Source: Pedobacter zeaxanthinifaciens
GTDB taxonomy: Bacteria; Bacteroidota; Bacteroidia; Sphingobacteriales; Sphingobacteriaceae
Length of the DNA stretch: 64,000 nt
Assembly: GCF_003313335.1 (NCBI RefSeq)
Contig: NZ_QMHP01000001.1
Span: forward strand, 536,101 to 600,100
Direction of reading: 5' to 3'
Under the pieces are notes generated by a model, which saw only the letters and a program-made list of their open reading frames with translations, was not told the origin of the DNA and did not search any database. Position numbers and translations under genes: made by a program. Shown piece by piece: positions 25,163 to 34,089 of the stretch; position 1 is the first letter of the stretch; the number at the start of each line of letters is the position of its first letter.

Positions 25163-25900
25163 TTAGTACTCTGTACTTTCGAGCCATCCATTGGCAAGCA
25201 CATCGGCTAGGTGCATGGTTTTTATGGAAAGATTATTTTTTTGAATGTAGCCATCTAAGTGCATCAGGCAAGAAAGATCAGTAGATATGATGTAATCGGC
25301 ATCCATCTCTAATGCGTTGTTTATTTTTTGCTCTGCCATTGCCGAGGATATTGCATCAAACTTTACCGCAAACGTACCGCCAAAACCGCAGCACATGTCA
25401 GTATCCTTCATTTCTAGCATCTCTAAACCTATTACCCTTGAAAGCAACTGCCGTGGCTCTTCCTTGATTTTGCATTCTCTTAAACCACTACAAGAATCAT
25501 GATAAACTGCTTTTCCTTCTAACTCAGCTCCAAAATAATCCTTTTTTAGCACGTTGATAAGAAAATCAGACAGTTCAAAGATATTTGCCTGGAGGCTACG
25601 GCACTTGTTATGAACTATGGTGTTGGTAAACAAATCATTATAACCGTTTTTGACCATACCTACACAAGAGGCAGATGGTGCAACAATGTATTGGGTATCT
25701 GAAAAATCAGTTAAAAATTTAGTACCTATTTCCTTTGCTTGTTCCCAGTAACCTGCATTGTATGCGGGCTGGCCACAACAGGTTTGTTTAGGATTGTAAA
25801 CAATTTCGCAACCAGCTTTTTCTAGCACCTTTATGGTATTAAAAGCAGTTTCAGGGTATAATTGATCTACAAAACAGGGAATAAATAATTCAACTTTCAT
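25163..25900 (-). CDS. (Fe-S)-binding protein, LutA/YkgE type
   Basis: A 245-residue protein of the LutA/YkgE family with two cysteine-rich CCG domains. The first has CCGQPAYNAG near residue 42 and CVGMVKNGY near 79; the second has SCSGLRECK near 134 and CCGFGGTFAVK near 170. These bind an iron-sulfur cofactor. In Bacillus LutA is a subunit of L-lactate dehydrogenase with LutB and LutC, but neither lies here, so lactate oxidation is only possible with partners encoded elsewhere. It starts 17 bp after the UMF1-type transporter and is probably cotranscribed with it. Confidence 0.85.
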   Translation of the reverse strand: MKVELFIPCFVDQLYPETAFNTIKVLEKAGCEIVYNPKQTCCGQPAYNAGYWEQAKEIGTKFLTDFSDTQYIVAPSASCVGMVKNGYNDLFTNTIVHNKCRSLQANIFELSDFLINVLKKDYFGAELEGKAVYHDSCSGLRECKIKEEPRQLLSRVIGLEMLEMKDTDMCCGFGGTFAVKFDAISSAMAEQKINNALEMDADYIISTDLSCLMHLDGYIQKNNLSIKTMHLADVLANGWLESTEY

Positions 25901-25917
25901 CAGATATCTTTATAGCT

Positions 25918-27309
25918 TTAAGCACGCTCATCAACTACAACAGACGACGGCTGAACTCGTTTTAAAAGCAGCAAAAATAGTAAACCAAAAACAAAAAACA
26001 GTGCTAAAGCTATTACTGAATTACGCATGCTACCACTAAGTACTTCAATATAACCAAAGCTGAACATCCCAAAAACTAATGCAACCTTTTCAGTTACATC
26101 GTAAAAGCTAAAAAATGATGTATGGTCGGGGCTTGATTGTGGTAAAAATTTAGAATAGGTAGAACGTGACAAAGATTGGATTCCGCCCATAATTAATCCG
26201 ATAACTGCCGCTAAAGCGTAAAACTGAAATTCGGTATGAATGAAATAAGCGGCAATACAACAACCGATCCAAATGGTTACTACGCCAATAAGTACATTAA
26301 CGTTACCAAATTTACGTGAAGATAGATAAGACATTAACATAGCGCCGGGAATGGCTACCAACTGTAAAATAAGAATGGTTGCAATTAGTTTTTCTGTAGG
26401 CAGATGCAGTATCTTCTCACCGAAAATTGTGGCTACTAACATCACAGTTTGTACGCCCATTGAATAAAAGAAAAAAGCGAATAAAAATCTTTTCAGATAC
26501 TTCATTTGCTTTACCTGCTTCCATACCTTATTAAGCTCTTGAAAACCGCTACTCATAAGGTTTTTATGTTCTGTTTTAAAATTAGGACTCCCTTTTGGCA
26601 GATTTTTGAAAGGTATTTGGGCAAAACCAATCCACCAAATACCAACCAGAAGGAAAGACAAACGAGCTGGAATGGAGGCATCAACTATTCCAAACAATTT
26701 CGGCTCAAATACAAATACAAAACAGATCAATTGAAGAATGATACTGCCCACATATCCATAGGTGAAGCCCTTCGCACTTACCTTATCCTGCTCTTCAACT
26801 GTGGCAATTTCGGGCAGGTAAGAGTTATAAAATACCAAGCTACCCCAAAAACCTATAGCAGCAATTACAAACATAATCACACTAAAATTCAGTGTATCCA
26901 CACCTTTATCAGCATTAATCTCAAAGAAAAAAAGCGCACTACAGGCAGTGGCGCCAATGTAGGTAAACATTTTCATAAAGATTTTTTTGTTACCTCGGGT
27001 ATCGGCTACTGAGGACAAAATAGGTGATAACAGCGCTATAACTAAAAAAGCAAAGGCCATAGCGTAACTGTATAATGCGGAGTTAACAATTTTATAACCG
27101 AAAAAATAAACGTAGTCAATGGTATTGTCATCCTTATCGCCCGTAATTGCCGTATAATAAGCAGGGAATATAGTGGAGGTGATTACCAAATTATAGGCCG
27201 AATTGGCCCAATCGAAAAACGCCCACGAGCGAATTGTTTTTTTGTCGTTTTTAATTCCAACTGAATTAAAGTTAGCTTCTGTTTTTACACTTGAAAAGTG
27301 GTCGTTCAT
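25918..27309 (-). CDS. UMF1/Atg22-like MFS transporter
   Basis: A 463-residue inner-membrane protein with about 12 helices. The N-terminal KTIRSWAFFDWANSAYNLVITSTIFPAYY is the hallmark of the UMF1 family, related to the yeast vacuolar amino acid exporter Atg22. GGIQSLSRSTYSKFLPQ in the second half, followed by FFSFYDVTEKVALVFG, is also typical. Substrate is unknown in bacteria. The gene is immediately upstream (17 bp) of the LutA-like gene on the same strand. Confidence 0.9.
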   Translation of the reverse strand: MNDHFSSVKTEANFNSVGIKNDKKTIRSWAFFDWANSAYNLVITSTIFPAYYTAITGDKDDNTIDYVYFFGYKIVNSALYSYAMAFAFLVIALLSPILSSVADTRGNKKIFMKMFTYIGATACSALFFFEINADKGVDTLNFSVIMFVIAAIGFWGSLVFYNSYLPEIATVEEQDKVSAKGFTYGYVGSIILQLICFVFVFEPKLFGIVDASIPARLSFLLVGIWWIGFAQIPFKNLPKGSPNFKTEHKNLMSSGFQELNKVWKQVKQMKYLKRFLFAFFFYSMGVQTVMLVATIFGEKILHLPTEKLIATILILQLVAIPGAMLMSYLSSRKFGNVNVLIGVVTIWIGCCIAAYFIHTEFQFYALAAVIGLIMGGIQSLSRSTYSKFLPQSSPDHTSFFSFYDVTEKVALVFGMFSFGYIEVLSGSMRNSVIALALFFVFGLLFLLLLKRVQPSSVVVDERA

Positions 27310-27353
27310 AAATTATTTTGTTTGCAAAAACTAAGATATAAAAATTGAAGAAT

Positions 27354-27983
27354 TTAATCTTTCCAAAATTCTTCAGTTAAATAGAAAACAGTATCGATAA
27401 AAAATAAGATTTCGTTGTTTGTAAGCACATTTTCATCATGTAAATCCTCTAAAATTATTCCCAGTTCTTTATTGATATAGTCGTTATTACGTGAATTAGA
27501 GAAGCCATTTTGTTCAAGAAATTCTTTAACTTTTTTCAAATCAGTGATATTCGTGATGGCTACAAAATTCTGTTGCACAACAGCGTATAAAATTTCTTTC
27601 TCGTCCTTTGTAAAACCTAATAAATTGTAAGCAGTATCTGGAAAGAAGTAATTATGCAGCAGCAGATTATGGAAATAATCTATCCAAGAAGTATAATAAA
27701 TAGCATCGTTGAGCTTAATGACGTGCTGGCTATCTTTTAAATACACCTTTTGTTCGGCACCCTCGCTCACATATTGAGAAAAGTCAATTTGATTTAACCA
27801 AAGACGATTTTCGTTAATGAAAGAAACTAAATTCTCTGTTTCTTTTTGTCGGAATGACTTTGATCCTTTAACCGCTTCGCCTGCGCTCTTGCTTTTTCCA
27901 AGGTAATTGGATATTGCTTGGATAACTTTTCCGAAGCTAACTTCGCTCTTTCCTGAAAGGACATTACGTATTTCATTTTTCAC
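27354..27983 (-). CDS. Putative polyvalent-protein-kinase-like protein
   Basis: A 209-residue protein that I recognise only by pattern: GAEQKVYLKDSQHVIKLND resembles a degenerate kinase nucleotide-binding lobe (the lysine before LND), and ILEDLHDENVLTNNEILFFIDTVF resembles a catalytic loop (D-x4-N form) followed by an IDT in place of DFG. This fits the putative polyvalent protein kinase domain seen in phages and conjugative elements, here as a stand-alone protein. It has no internal methionine, and the start must be the GTG at 27983. It lies between recQ and the UMF1 gene. Kinase activity is not established. Confidence 0.6.
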   Translation of the reverse strand: MKNEIRNVLSGKSEVSFGKVIQAISNYLGKSKSAGEAVKGSKSFRQKETENLVSFINENRLWLNQIDFSQYVSEGAEQKVYLKDSQHVIKLNDAIYYTSWIDYFHNLLLHNYFFPDTAYNLLGFTKDEKEILYAVVQQNFVAITNITDLKKVKEFLEQNGFSNSRNNDYINKELGIILEDLHDENVLTNNEILFFIDTVFYLTEEFWKD

Positions 27984-28001
27984 TAGCTTAAATCGTCAAC
28001 A

Positions 28002-28009
28002 CAAATATA
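28002..28009 (-). promoter_or_regulatory. -7 promoter element of the kinase-like gene
   Basis: Reads TATATTTG on the minus strand and lies 18 nt before the GTG at 27983. A TTG lies 15 nt further upstream, slightly closer than usual for a -33 box. Confidence 0.5.
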
Positions 28010-28055
28010 GTAAAAATAGCACTTCAATTTCTAGGTCAATTCAGCGCTAACACCC

Positions 28056-29951
28056 CTACAAATAATACTTCCTTCCATCAGTTTTTATTTTACCAGCATC
28101 GAGTAATTCTCTTATCAGCTCAATTTTATCATTATCTGTACCTGTGGCAACTTGCGTCACTAGTTCATCCAAATCTAAATGATTACCCTGTAGCAAAGTA
28201 CATATTTCAAATTCCATTTTATCGTAGTAGCTGGCTTTGTCTTCAGCTTTGCGTTCGGCTAGGCACACATCACAAACACCACATTTTTCAGCTTTGGTTT
28301 CGCCAAAATAGGTTAACAGCTGTACACTTCTACAAATATTATTGGCGGCATAAGCAAGCACTCCTTCTATTTGACTTCGTTGTATCTCTTTGCGCAAATT
28401 GATGAATTTAGCATCGATATCTAAGTGCAGCATGTCCATACGTGGCCTAACAAATTGCAGTTGAGGCTGATCTGTTTGCTGCAAATAAGAAATGATTTGA
28501 TACTCTTGCAGTTTCTTCAAATAAGCAATCACATCTAAATAAGAAATCTTCAACCTGTTTGATAAATCACTCTCTTTGATTTTCACATATCCATCAAAAG
28601 CGCCACCGTAAGATCGTTGTATGGTTTTTATCAAAGGATCAAAAGCAGCGTTCTCAATCTGAAAACGATATACCTCTTCGTGGCTTATGGTAAACATCAG
28701 TCGTGAAGGGATAAATACGCTGTCAGTTAATGTAATGTAGCCGTCTCTTTCCAAAAATTTAAGCGCAGCCATCGTTTTAATCACGCCAATGCTGAACCTC
28801 TTACAAAAGTCGGCCAAGTCAAATTCAAAGGTTAGCCCTTCGGCAGCTCCGTACGCTAGCTGGTAATAATTTCCTAGGTGATGGTATACCTTTTTAATTT
28901 CCTCAACAGATGGAAAACTGTCGGTGTATTTGGCTTCTAGGTTCATCCTATCGGCTTTGTTTGTTAGCAGTACAGCAAATGCTCTTTTTTCGTCCCTTCC
29001 GGCCCTACCCGCTTCCTGATAGTACGCCTCCAAACTTTCCGGTAAATCTAAATGTACCACAAAACGCACATTGGGCTTATCAATTCCCATCCCAAACGCA
29101 TTGGTGGCTACCATTATTCTGGTTTTATCCTGCTTCCAATCTTCCTGCTTTTGGAAACGTACATCTTTATCCAAACCCGCATGGTAAAAATCCGCTGAAA
29201 TATGGTTACGCTGCAAAAAATGTGCAATATCAGCAGTTTCTCGCCTATTACGAACGTAAACTAAACCACAACCTTTTACATTTTTACAGATATCAATCAG
29301 CTTTTTATGCTTATCATCCAGATGGTAAACTACATAACTTAAATTCTTCCTTGAAAAACTTTTGACGAAAATTTGCGGCTCTTTAAGTGCTAACTTATCG
29401 ATGATATCTGTCCTAACTTCTGGAGTAGCGGTAGCTGTTAAAGCTAAAACGGGAACATTAGGATGAATCTCCCTAAGCTCTTTTACCTTCAGATAAGGCG
29501 GTCGGAAATCATAACCCCATTGCGAAATACAATGCGCTTCATCAATGGCTATTAAATTGACGTTCATGTAGGAAATTCGAACACGAACCAAATCAGAAAG
29601 CAGTCTTTCAGGTGATAGGTAAAGGAATTTAATTTTTCCGTAAATGCAATTATCAAGCAAAATATCGATTTCCCTCTTACCCATTCCAGCATAGATGGCC
29701 ACAGCTTCAATACCTTTAGCCTTGAGGTTTTCAACTTGATCTTTCATTAAAGCTACCAATGGCGATACCACGATGCAAATACCGTCCATCATCATTGCTG
29801 GTACTTGAAAGCAGATCGATTTTCCCCCGCCAGTAGGTAAAAGCGCCAAAGTATCGTATCCGCTTATTACGGAATGTACAATTTCTTCCTGCAACGGACG
29901 AAATACATCAAAACCCCAATATTTCTTTAAAACCTCAGTTGCAGTTGTCAT
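28056..29951 (-). CDS. recQ: RecQ family ATP-dependent DNA helicase
   Basis: RecQ unwinds DNA 3' to 5' in recombinational repair. The 631-residue protein has the Walker A LLPTGGGKSICFQVP (Lys44), DEAHCISQWGYDFRPPYL, and motifs V-VI ATNAFGMGIDKPNVRFV and YYQEAGRAGRDEKRA. Zinc-binding cysteines appear as CRSVQLLTYFGE and KCGVCDVC near 545-570, followed by a winged-helix region in the order usual for RecQ. The HRDC domain seems absent, as in shorter Bacteroidota RecQ paralogues. It starts with ATG next to a repeat-rich intergenic region. Confidence 0.93.
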   Translation of the reverse strand: MTTATEVLKKYWGFDVFRPLQEEIVHSVISGYDTLALLPTGGGKSICFQVPAMMMDGICIVVSPLVALMKDQVENLKAKGIEAVAIYAGMGKREIDILLDNCIYGKIKFLYLSPERLLSDLVRVRISYMNVNLIAIDEAHCISQWGYDFRPPYLKVKELREIHPNVPVLALTATATPEVRTDIIDKLALKEPQIFVKSFSRKNLSYVVYHLDDKHKKLIDICKNVKGCGLVYVRNRRETADIAHFLQRNHISADFYHAGLDKDVRFQKQEDWKQDKTRIMVATNAFGMGIDKPNVRFVVHLDLPESLEAYYQEAGRAGRDEKRAFAVLLTNKADRMNLEAKYTDSFPSVEEIKKVYHHLGNYYQLAYGAAEGLTFEFDLADFCKRFSIGVIKTMAALKFLERDGYITLTDSVFIPSRLMFTISHEEVYRFQIENAAFDPLIKTIQRSYGGAFDGYVKIKESDLSNRLKISYLDVIAYLKKLQEYQIISYLQQTDQPQLQFVRPRMDMLHLDIDAKFINLRKEIQRSQIEGVLAYAANNICRSVQLLTYFGETKAEKCGVCDVCLAERKAEDKASYYDKMEFEICTLLQGNHLDLDELVTQVATGTDNDKIELIRELLDAGKIKTDGRKYYL

Positions 29952-29961
29952 ATGCCAAGTC

Positions 29962-29991
29962 CAAAACTATGAAACGGTAGCGGCTTTTCAA
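29962..29991 (-). promoter_or_regulatory. Promoter of recQ (-33/-7)
   Basis: On the minus strand TTG (29991-29989), a 19-nt spacer and TAGTTTTG (29969-29962) match the Bacteroidota promoter consensus. The -7 box ends 10 nt before the recQ ATG. The -33 side abuts the repeat field. Confidence 0.6.
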
Positions 29992-30496
29992 AAAGCTTTT
30001 TAGCCACAGATGCACAGATGTATTTCTAATGAAACTTAATAGCATTAGAATGTTTATAAACACGTTGATGTGGACCGGATTATTTTTCAAAAGACTTTTT
30101 AGCCACAGATGCACAGATGTATTTCTAATCAAACTTGATAACATTAGCACGTTTGTAGTCACTAGATGTCAACCGGATTATTTTTCAAACGACATCCGTG
30201 CATCTGTGGCAACAAACACTTAAACTGCAGCCGTTAGATGTCAATCGCATTATTTTTTTCAAAGCTCTTTGGCCACAGATGCACAGATGTATTTCTAATC
30301 AAACTTAATAACATTAGAATGTTTGTAAACACGTTGATGTGGACCGGATTATTTTTTCAAAAGACATCTGTGCATCTGTGGCAACAAATACTTAAACTGC
30401 AACCATTAGATGTCAATCGCATCATTTTAAAAAAAAGACATCCGTGCATCTGTGGCAATAAATACCTAAATTGCAACCTTTAGATGTTAAGATAAA
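29985..30496. repeat. Field of six GCCACAGATGCACAGATG-type repeats in both orientations
   Basis: This 545-bp gap (29952-30496) between recQ and the amidohydrolase holds no credible gene. The core GCCACAGATGCACAGATGT occurs forward at 30003-30021, 30102-30120 and 30272-30290, and inverted at 30192-30210, 30364-30382 and 30438-30456. Forward copies continue with TATTTCTAATNAAACTTNATA and a CCGGATTATTTTTCAAA segment; inverted copies continue with a TTAAACTGCANCC...TTAGATGTCAATCGCAT segment. Each forward/inverted neighbour pair (30102-30210 and 30272-30382) could fold into a long hairpin. The last inverted unit runs right up to the start codon of the next gene. Short open frames across the field are by-products of the repeats. 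Confidence 0.85.
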
Positions 30497-33400
30497 ATGA
30501 GAATGAAGAAGTACCTATTTGCCTCAGCACTGTTGTTTACCTTAAATTCTGTTAATGCTCAGGAGAAAAAAGAATCTCCAAAATGGGATATAGAAAAATA
30601 CAAAGGAACTACAAAAAGTTTCAGCATTAACACTAATGAAGGAACTTGGATGAATCTGGATGTGAGTCCTGATGGAAAAGAAATTGTGTTTGACATGCTG
30701 GGTGATATTTACGTAATGCCAATTACCGGTGGAACTGCCAAATTATTAAGTGGTGGCATTGCTTATGAAGTACAGCCTAGGTTTAGTCCCAATGGCAAGT
30801 ACATCTCTTTTACAAGTGATAGAAGCGGCGCCGATAACATTTGGATCATGGATAGACAAGGGGAAAATAAAAAGCAAATTACTAAGGAAACTTTCAGATT
30901 GCTTAACAATGCCACTTGGATGCCAAATAGCGATTATATCATTGCTAGGAAACACTTCACAGCTTCACGTTCATTGGGAGCAGGCGAAATGTGGATGTAC
31001 AGCATTTACGGGGGTGATGGCGTTCAGCTAACCAAACGTAAAAATGATCAGCAAGATGCCGGGGAACCTAATGTATCGCCTGATGGCAAGTTTCTTTATT
31101 TTAGCGAAGACGTATCGCCGGGACCAACTTTCCAATACAGCAAAGATCCAAATGGCTTAATTTACGCAATCCGTCAGTTAGATTTGAATACAGGCAAGCT
31201 TACCAATTTAATAGCCGAACAAGGCGGTGCAGTACGTCCACAGGTTTCTCCAGATGGAAAATATATTGCCTATGTAAAACGAGTTCGCCTAAAATCGGGA
31301 TTATTTGTTCAAAACTTAAAAACAGGTGAAGAGTACCAGTTATATGATGACCTTTCTAAAGACCAGCAGGAAACTTGGGCGATCTTTGGGGTTTATCCCA
31401 ACTTTGCTTGGACACCAGATGCGAAAAAAATCGTGTTTTATGCAAAAGGAAAAATCAAACAGATTGAACTGAACAACCTTTACGTAAGCGATATTCCTTT
31501 TGAAGTGACTAGCAACCAAACGGTGCAGGAAGCGCTACATTTTGATCAGCAAGTGTACCAGCCAGAGTTTACTGCAAAAATGATTAGGCAATTGACTACA
31601 TCGCCGGATGGCAAAACAGTGGTATTTAACGCGGCTGGGTTTCTTTACAAAAAAGACCTACCCAACGGCGTGCCAGAGCGCTTAACTAACGGCATGGACT
31701 TTGAATTTGAACCTGATTTTAGTCCAGACGGTAAATTTGTGGTTTACACTACGTGGAGCGATGAATTTAAGGGAGCCGTAAAACGCACCGATTTAAAAAC
31801 TGGTAAAACCATTACTTTAACTGATGAAAAAGGCTATTACTATTCGCCAAGTTACTCGCATAAAGGAGATAAAATTGTATTTAGAAAAGGAGTTGGAAAC
31901 GAAGTATTAGGCTTGACTTATGGAAAAAACACGGGCATTTTTGTAGTTTCAGCTAATGGCGGAGCTAAAACATTAGTGTTGGATAACGGCATTAAACCTC
32001 AGTTTAATAGTGATGATAGCCGCATTTTTTACCAAAGTTATGATAGCGGTAAAAAGGCATTTAAAAGTGTTGATTTAAATGGTAACGGTGAGCGGCTGCA
32101 TTACACCTCGCAATATGCAACACAGTTTTGCCCTAGTCCGGATGGGAAATGGATGGCATTTACCGAGTTATTTAACGCTTACATTACGCCAATGGTTACC
32201 GCTGGCACTGCTTTGGATTTATCCGCAGGCAATAAAGCAATTCCATTAGCTCGGGTTACTAAAGATGCTGGTACTTACTTACATTGGAGTGCTGATAGCA
32301 AAAAACTCCTGTGGACTTTAGGTGAAAAATACTATAACCGAGAAATCAAAAACACCTTTGCCTTTGTGGAAGGTGCGCCGCAAGTTTTGCCCGAGCCTGA
32401 TACCACAGGAATATCGCTAGGATTGAAACTTAAAGCTGATGCCCCAACTGGTTTGGTAGCTTTAAAAGGTGCTAGAATCATCACTATGAAAGGCGATCAA
32501 GTAATTGAAGAAGGCACTATTTTAATTGAAAACAATAAAATAAAAGCCATTGGCAAAGCAAGTGATGTTGCAATTCCGGCGGATATTAAAGTAATTGACG
32601 TTACTGGCAAAACCATTATGCCGGGAATGGTTGATGTACACGCACATTTACGCACCAGTCCTGATGGTATAAGTCCACAACAAGATTGGTCGTATTTAGC
32701 TAACCTCAGTTTTGGTGTTACTACTTCCCATGATCCTTCGAGTAATACCGAAATGGTTTTTAGCCAAAGCGAAATGCTAAAAGCCGGCCGCATGATTGGA
32801 CCTCGTCTGTATTCTACAGGATCTATTTTGTACGGTGCTGATGGTGATTTTAAAGTGACTATCAATAGTTTGGATGATGCGCTTTCGCACTTACGACGTT
32901 TAAAAGCAGTGGGTGCTTTTTCGGTAAAATCATACAATCAACCCCGCAGAGATCAGCGCCAGCAAATTTTAGAAGCGGCGAGACAGCTAAAAATGGAGGT
33001 AGTTCCTGAAGGTGGATCTACGTTTTTCCATAACATGAGCATGATTGCTGACGGGCACACGGGTATTGAGCACAGCATTCCAATTGCACCTGCCTACAAA
33101 GACGTAATCAATTTCTGGAACAACACCAATGCTGCCTACACTCCTACTTTAATTGTGGCTTATGGCGGCCAATGGGGCGAAAATTACTGGTACGATCGAA
33201 CTAATGTTTGGGAAAATGAAAGATTGTTGAACTTTACTCCTCGGGCAATTATTGATTCAAGAGCAAGAAGAAGAACCACATCTGAATATGGCGATTATGG
33301 CCACATTGAAGTGGCAAGAACTACCAAACAAATTGCTGACGGCGGTACCAAAGTGAATTTGGGAGCACATGGTCAAATACAGGGATTAGGCGCTCATTGG

Positions 33401-33754
33401 GAACTTTGGATGTTGGTACAAGGCGGCATGGATCCGTTAAAAGCAATTAAATGTGCAACGCTGAACGGTGCCGAATATTTAGGAATGGGCAAGGAATTGG
33501 GTTCGTTAGAAACTGGAAAGCTTGCTGATTTAATTGTATTGGAAGATAATCCGCTTGAAGACATCAGAAATTCAGAAAAGATTAAATATGTGATGATTAA
33601 TGGTCGCATTTATGACAGCATGACCATGAATGAAACGATTAGCAGAGAGAAAATTAGACCTAAATTATGGTTTGAGATGGATAAGGGAGTTGCATTTTCG
33701 CTGCCGTACAAAATGGCAGAAACGTGGACGTTTACGGTACCAAACTGCGATTAG
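30497..33754 (+). CDS. Exported amidohydrolase with N-terminal TolB-like beta-propeller
   Basis: A 1085-residue secreted or periplasmic protein with a signal peptide (KKYLFASALLFTLNSVNAQ). Residues ~45-640 hold PD40/TolB-type propeller blades, seen as repeated PDGKYISF, PDGKFLYFS, PDGKYIAYV, PDGKTVVFN and PDGKFVVYT units. Residues ~655-1065 are an amidohydrolase/imidazolonepropionase-type domain: metal ligands in GMVDVHAHLRTS, then SHDPSS, GIEHSIP and a KVNLGAHGQIQGLG segment, ending with LADLIVLEDNPLEDI. Members are often annotated as amidohydrolase or peptidase; the substrate is unknown. The ATG at 30497 is used; a second ATG two codons on is possible. Confidence 0.9.
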   Translation: MRMKKYLFASALLFTLNSVNAQEKKESPKWDIEKYKGTTKSFSINTNEGTWMNLDVSPDGKEIVFDMLGDIYVMPITGGTAKLLSGGIAYEVQPRFSPNGKYISFTSDRSGADNIWIMDRQGENKKQITKETFRLLNNATWMPNSDYIIARKHFTASRSLGAGEMWMYSIYGGDGVQLTKRKNDQQDAGEPNVSPDGKFLYFSEDVSPGPTFQYSKDPNGLIYAIRQLDLNTGKLTNLIAEQGGAVRPQVSPDGKYIAYVKRVRLKSGLFVQNLKTGEEYQLYDDLSKDQQETWAIFGVYPNFAWTPDAKKIVFYAKGKIKQIELNNLYVSDIPFEVTSNQTVQEALHFDQQVYQPEFTAKMIRQLTTSPDGKTVVFNAAGFLYKKDLPNGVPERLTNGMDFEFEPDFSPDGKFVVYTTWSDEFKGAVKRTDLKTGKTITLTDEKGYYYSPSYSHKGDKIVFRKGVGNEVLGLTYGKNTGIFVVSANGGAKTLVLDNGIKPQFNSDDSRIFYQSYDSGKKAFKSVDLNGNGERLHYTSQYATQFCPSPDGKWMAFTELFNAYITPMVTAGTALDLSAGNKAIPLARVTKDAGTYLHWSADSKKLLWTLGEKYYNREIKNTFAFVEGAPQVLPEPDTTGISLGLKLKADAPTGLVALKGARIITMKGDQVIEEGTILIENNKIKAIGKASDVAIPADIKVIDVTGKTIMPGMVDVHAHLRTSPDGISPQQDWSYLANLSFGVTTSHDPSSNTEMVFSQSEMLKAGRMIGPRLYSTGSILYGADGDFKVTINSLDDALSHLRRLKAVGAFSVKSYNQPRRDQRQQILEAARQLKMEVVPEGGSTFFHNMSMIADGHTGIEHSIPIAPAYKDVINFWNNTNAAYTPTLIVAYGGQWGENYWYDRTNVWENERLLNFTPRAIIDSRARRRTTSEYGDYGHIEVARTTKQIADGGTKVNLGAHGQIQGLGAHWELWMLVQGGMDPLKAIKCATLNGAEYLGMGKELGSLETGKLADLIVLEDNPLEDIRNSEKIKYVMINGRIYDSMTMNETISREKIRPKLWFEMDKGVAFSLPYKMAETWTFTVPNCD

Positions 33755-34089
33755 ACAGGACTGTTGTATAAATTATTTTTGATTGCATTGTCATTCCACA
33801 CCTTGTCATTCAGAGCGCCTTGTCATTCGGAGCAAAGCGAAGAATCTATTAACATTCAATAGATGTCTCGTAACCTCGACATGACAAGGTGCCTTAAAAT
33901 AAATCTGATAGCAAGTACTAAATACCGCTATCATTCGAAACGACTTGCTATCCAGAGAAGCCTTGTAATTTACAGTGTCCTTTCATTCAGAGCGCCCTTG
34001 TCATTCAGAGCACCTTGTCATTCAGAGCGAAGCGAAGAATCTACTAACATTCACTAGATGTCTCGTAACCTCAACATGGCAAGGCGCAA
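33755..34089. repeat. Repeat field with two 72-bp CCTTGTCAT-bounded elements
   Basis: This 335-bp convergent gap holds no credible gene. Two 72-bp units, 33818-33889 and 34013-34084, differ at about six positions. Each begins CCTTGTCATTC and ends with the inverse ATGACAAGG (ATGGCAAGG in the second), and contains AGCGAAGCGAAGAATCT and AGATGTCTCGTAACCTC. A central ATCTATT/AATAGAT pair in the first copy allows a hairpin. Extra 17-bp left ends (CCTTGTCATTCAGAGCG) stand directly before each unit, at 33801 and at 33996, with a further degenerate one near 33978. The GAGCGAAGCGAAGAATCT word is common between genes of Bacteroidota. Confidence 0.85.

Noticed and set aside
26506..27012. 168-residue open frame on the plus strand
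   Set aside because: It lies antisense within the UMF1 transporter gene, has no family likeness and has the composition expected of a reverse-strand shadow.
28910..29365. 151-residue open frame on the plus strand
   Set aside because: Antisense within recQ, whose motifs are intact; the translated sequence has a biased His/Pro/Tyr pattern and no family features.
30029..30483. Several short open frames across the CACAGATG repeat field
   Set aside because: The frames repeat one another because the DNA repeats; they are products of the repeat units.
29985..30496. CRISPR array
   Set aside because: The repeats are in mixed orientation with irregular spacing and conserved tails in place of unique spacers, and no cas genes are near.
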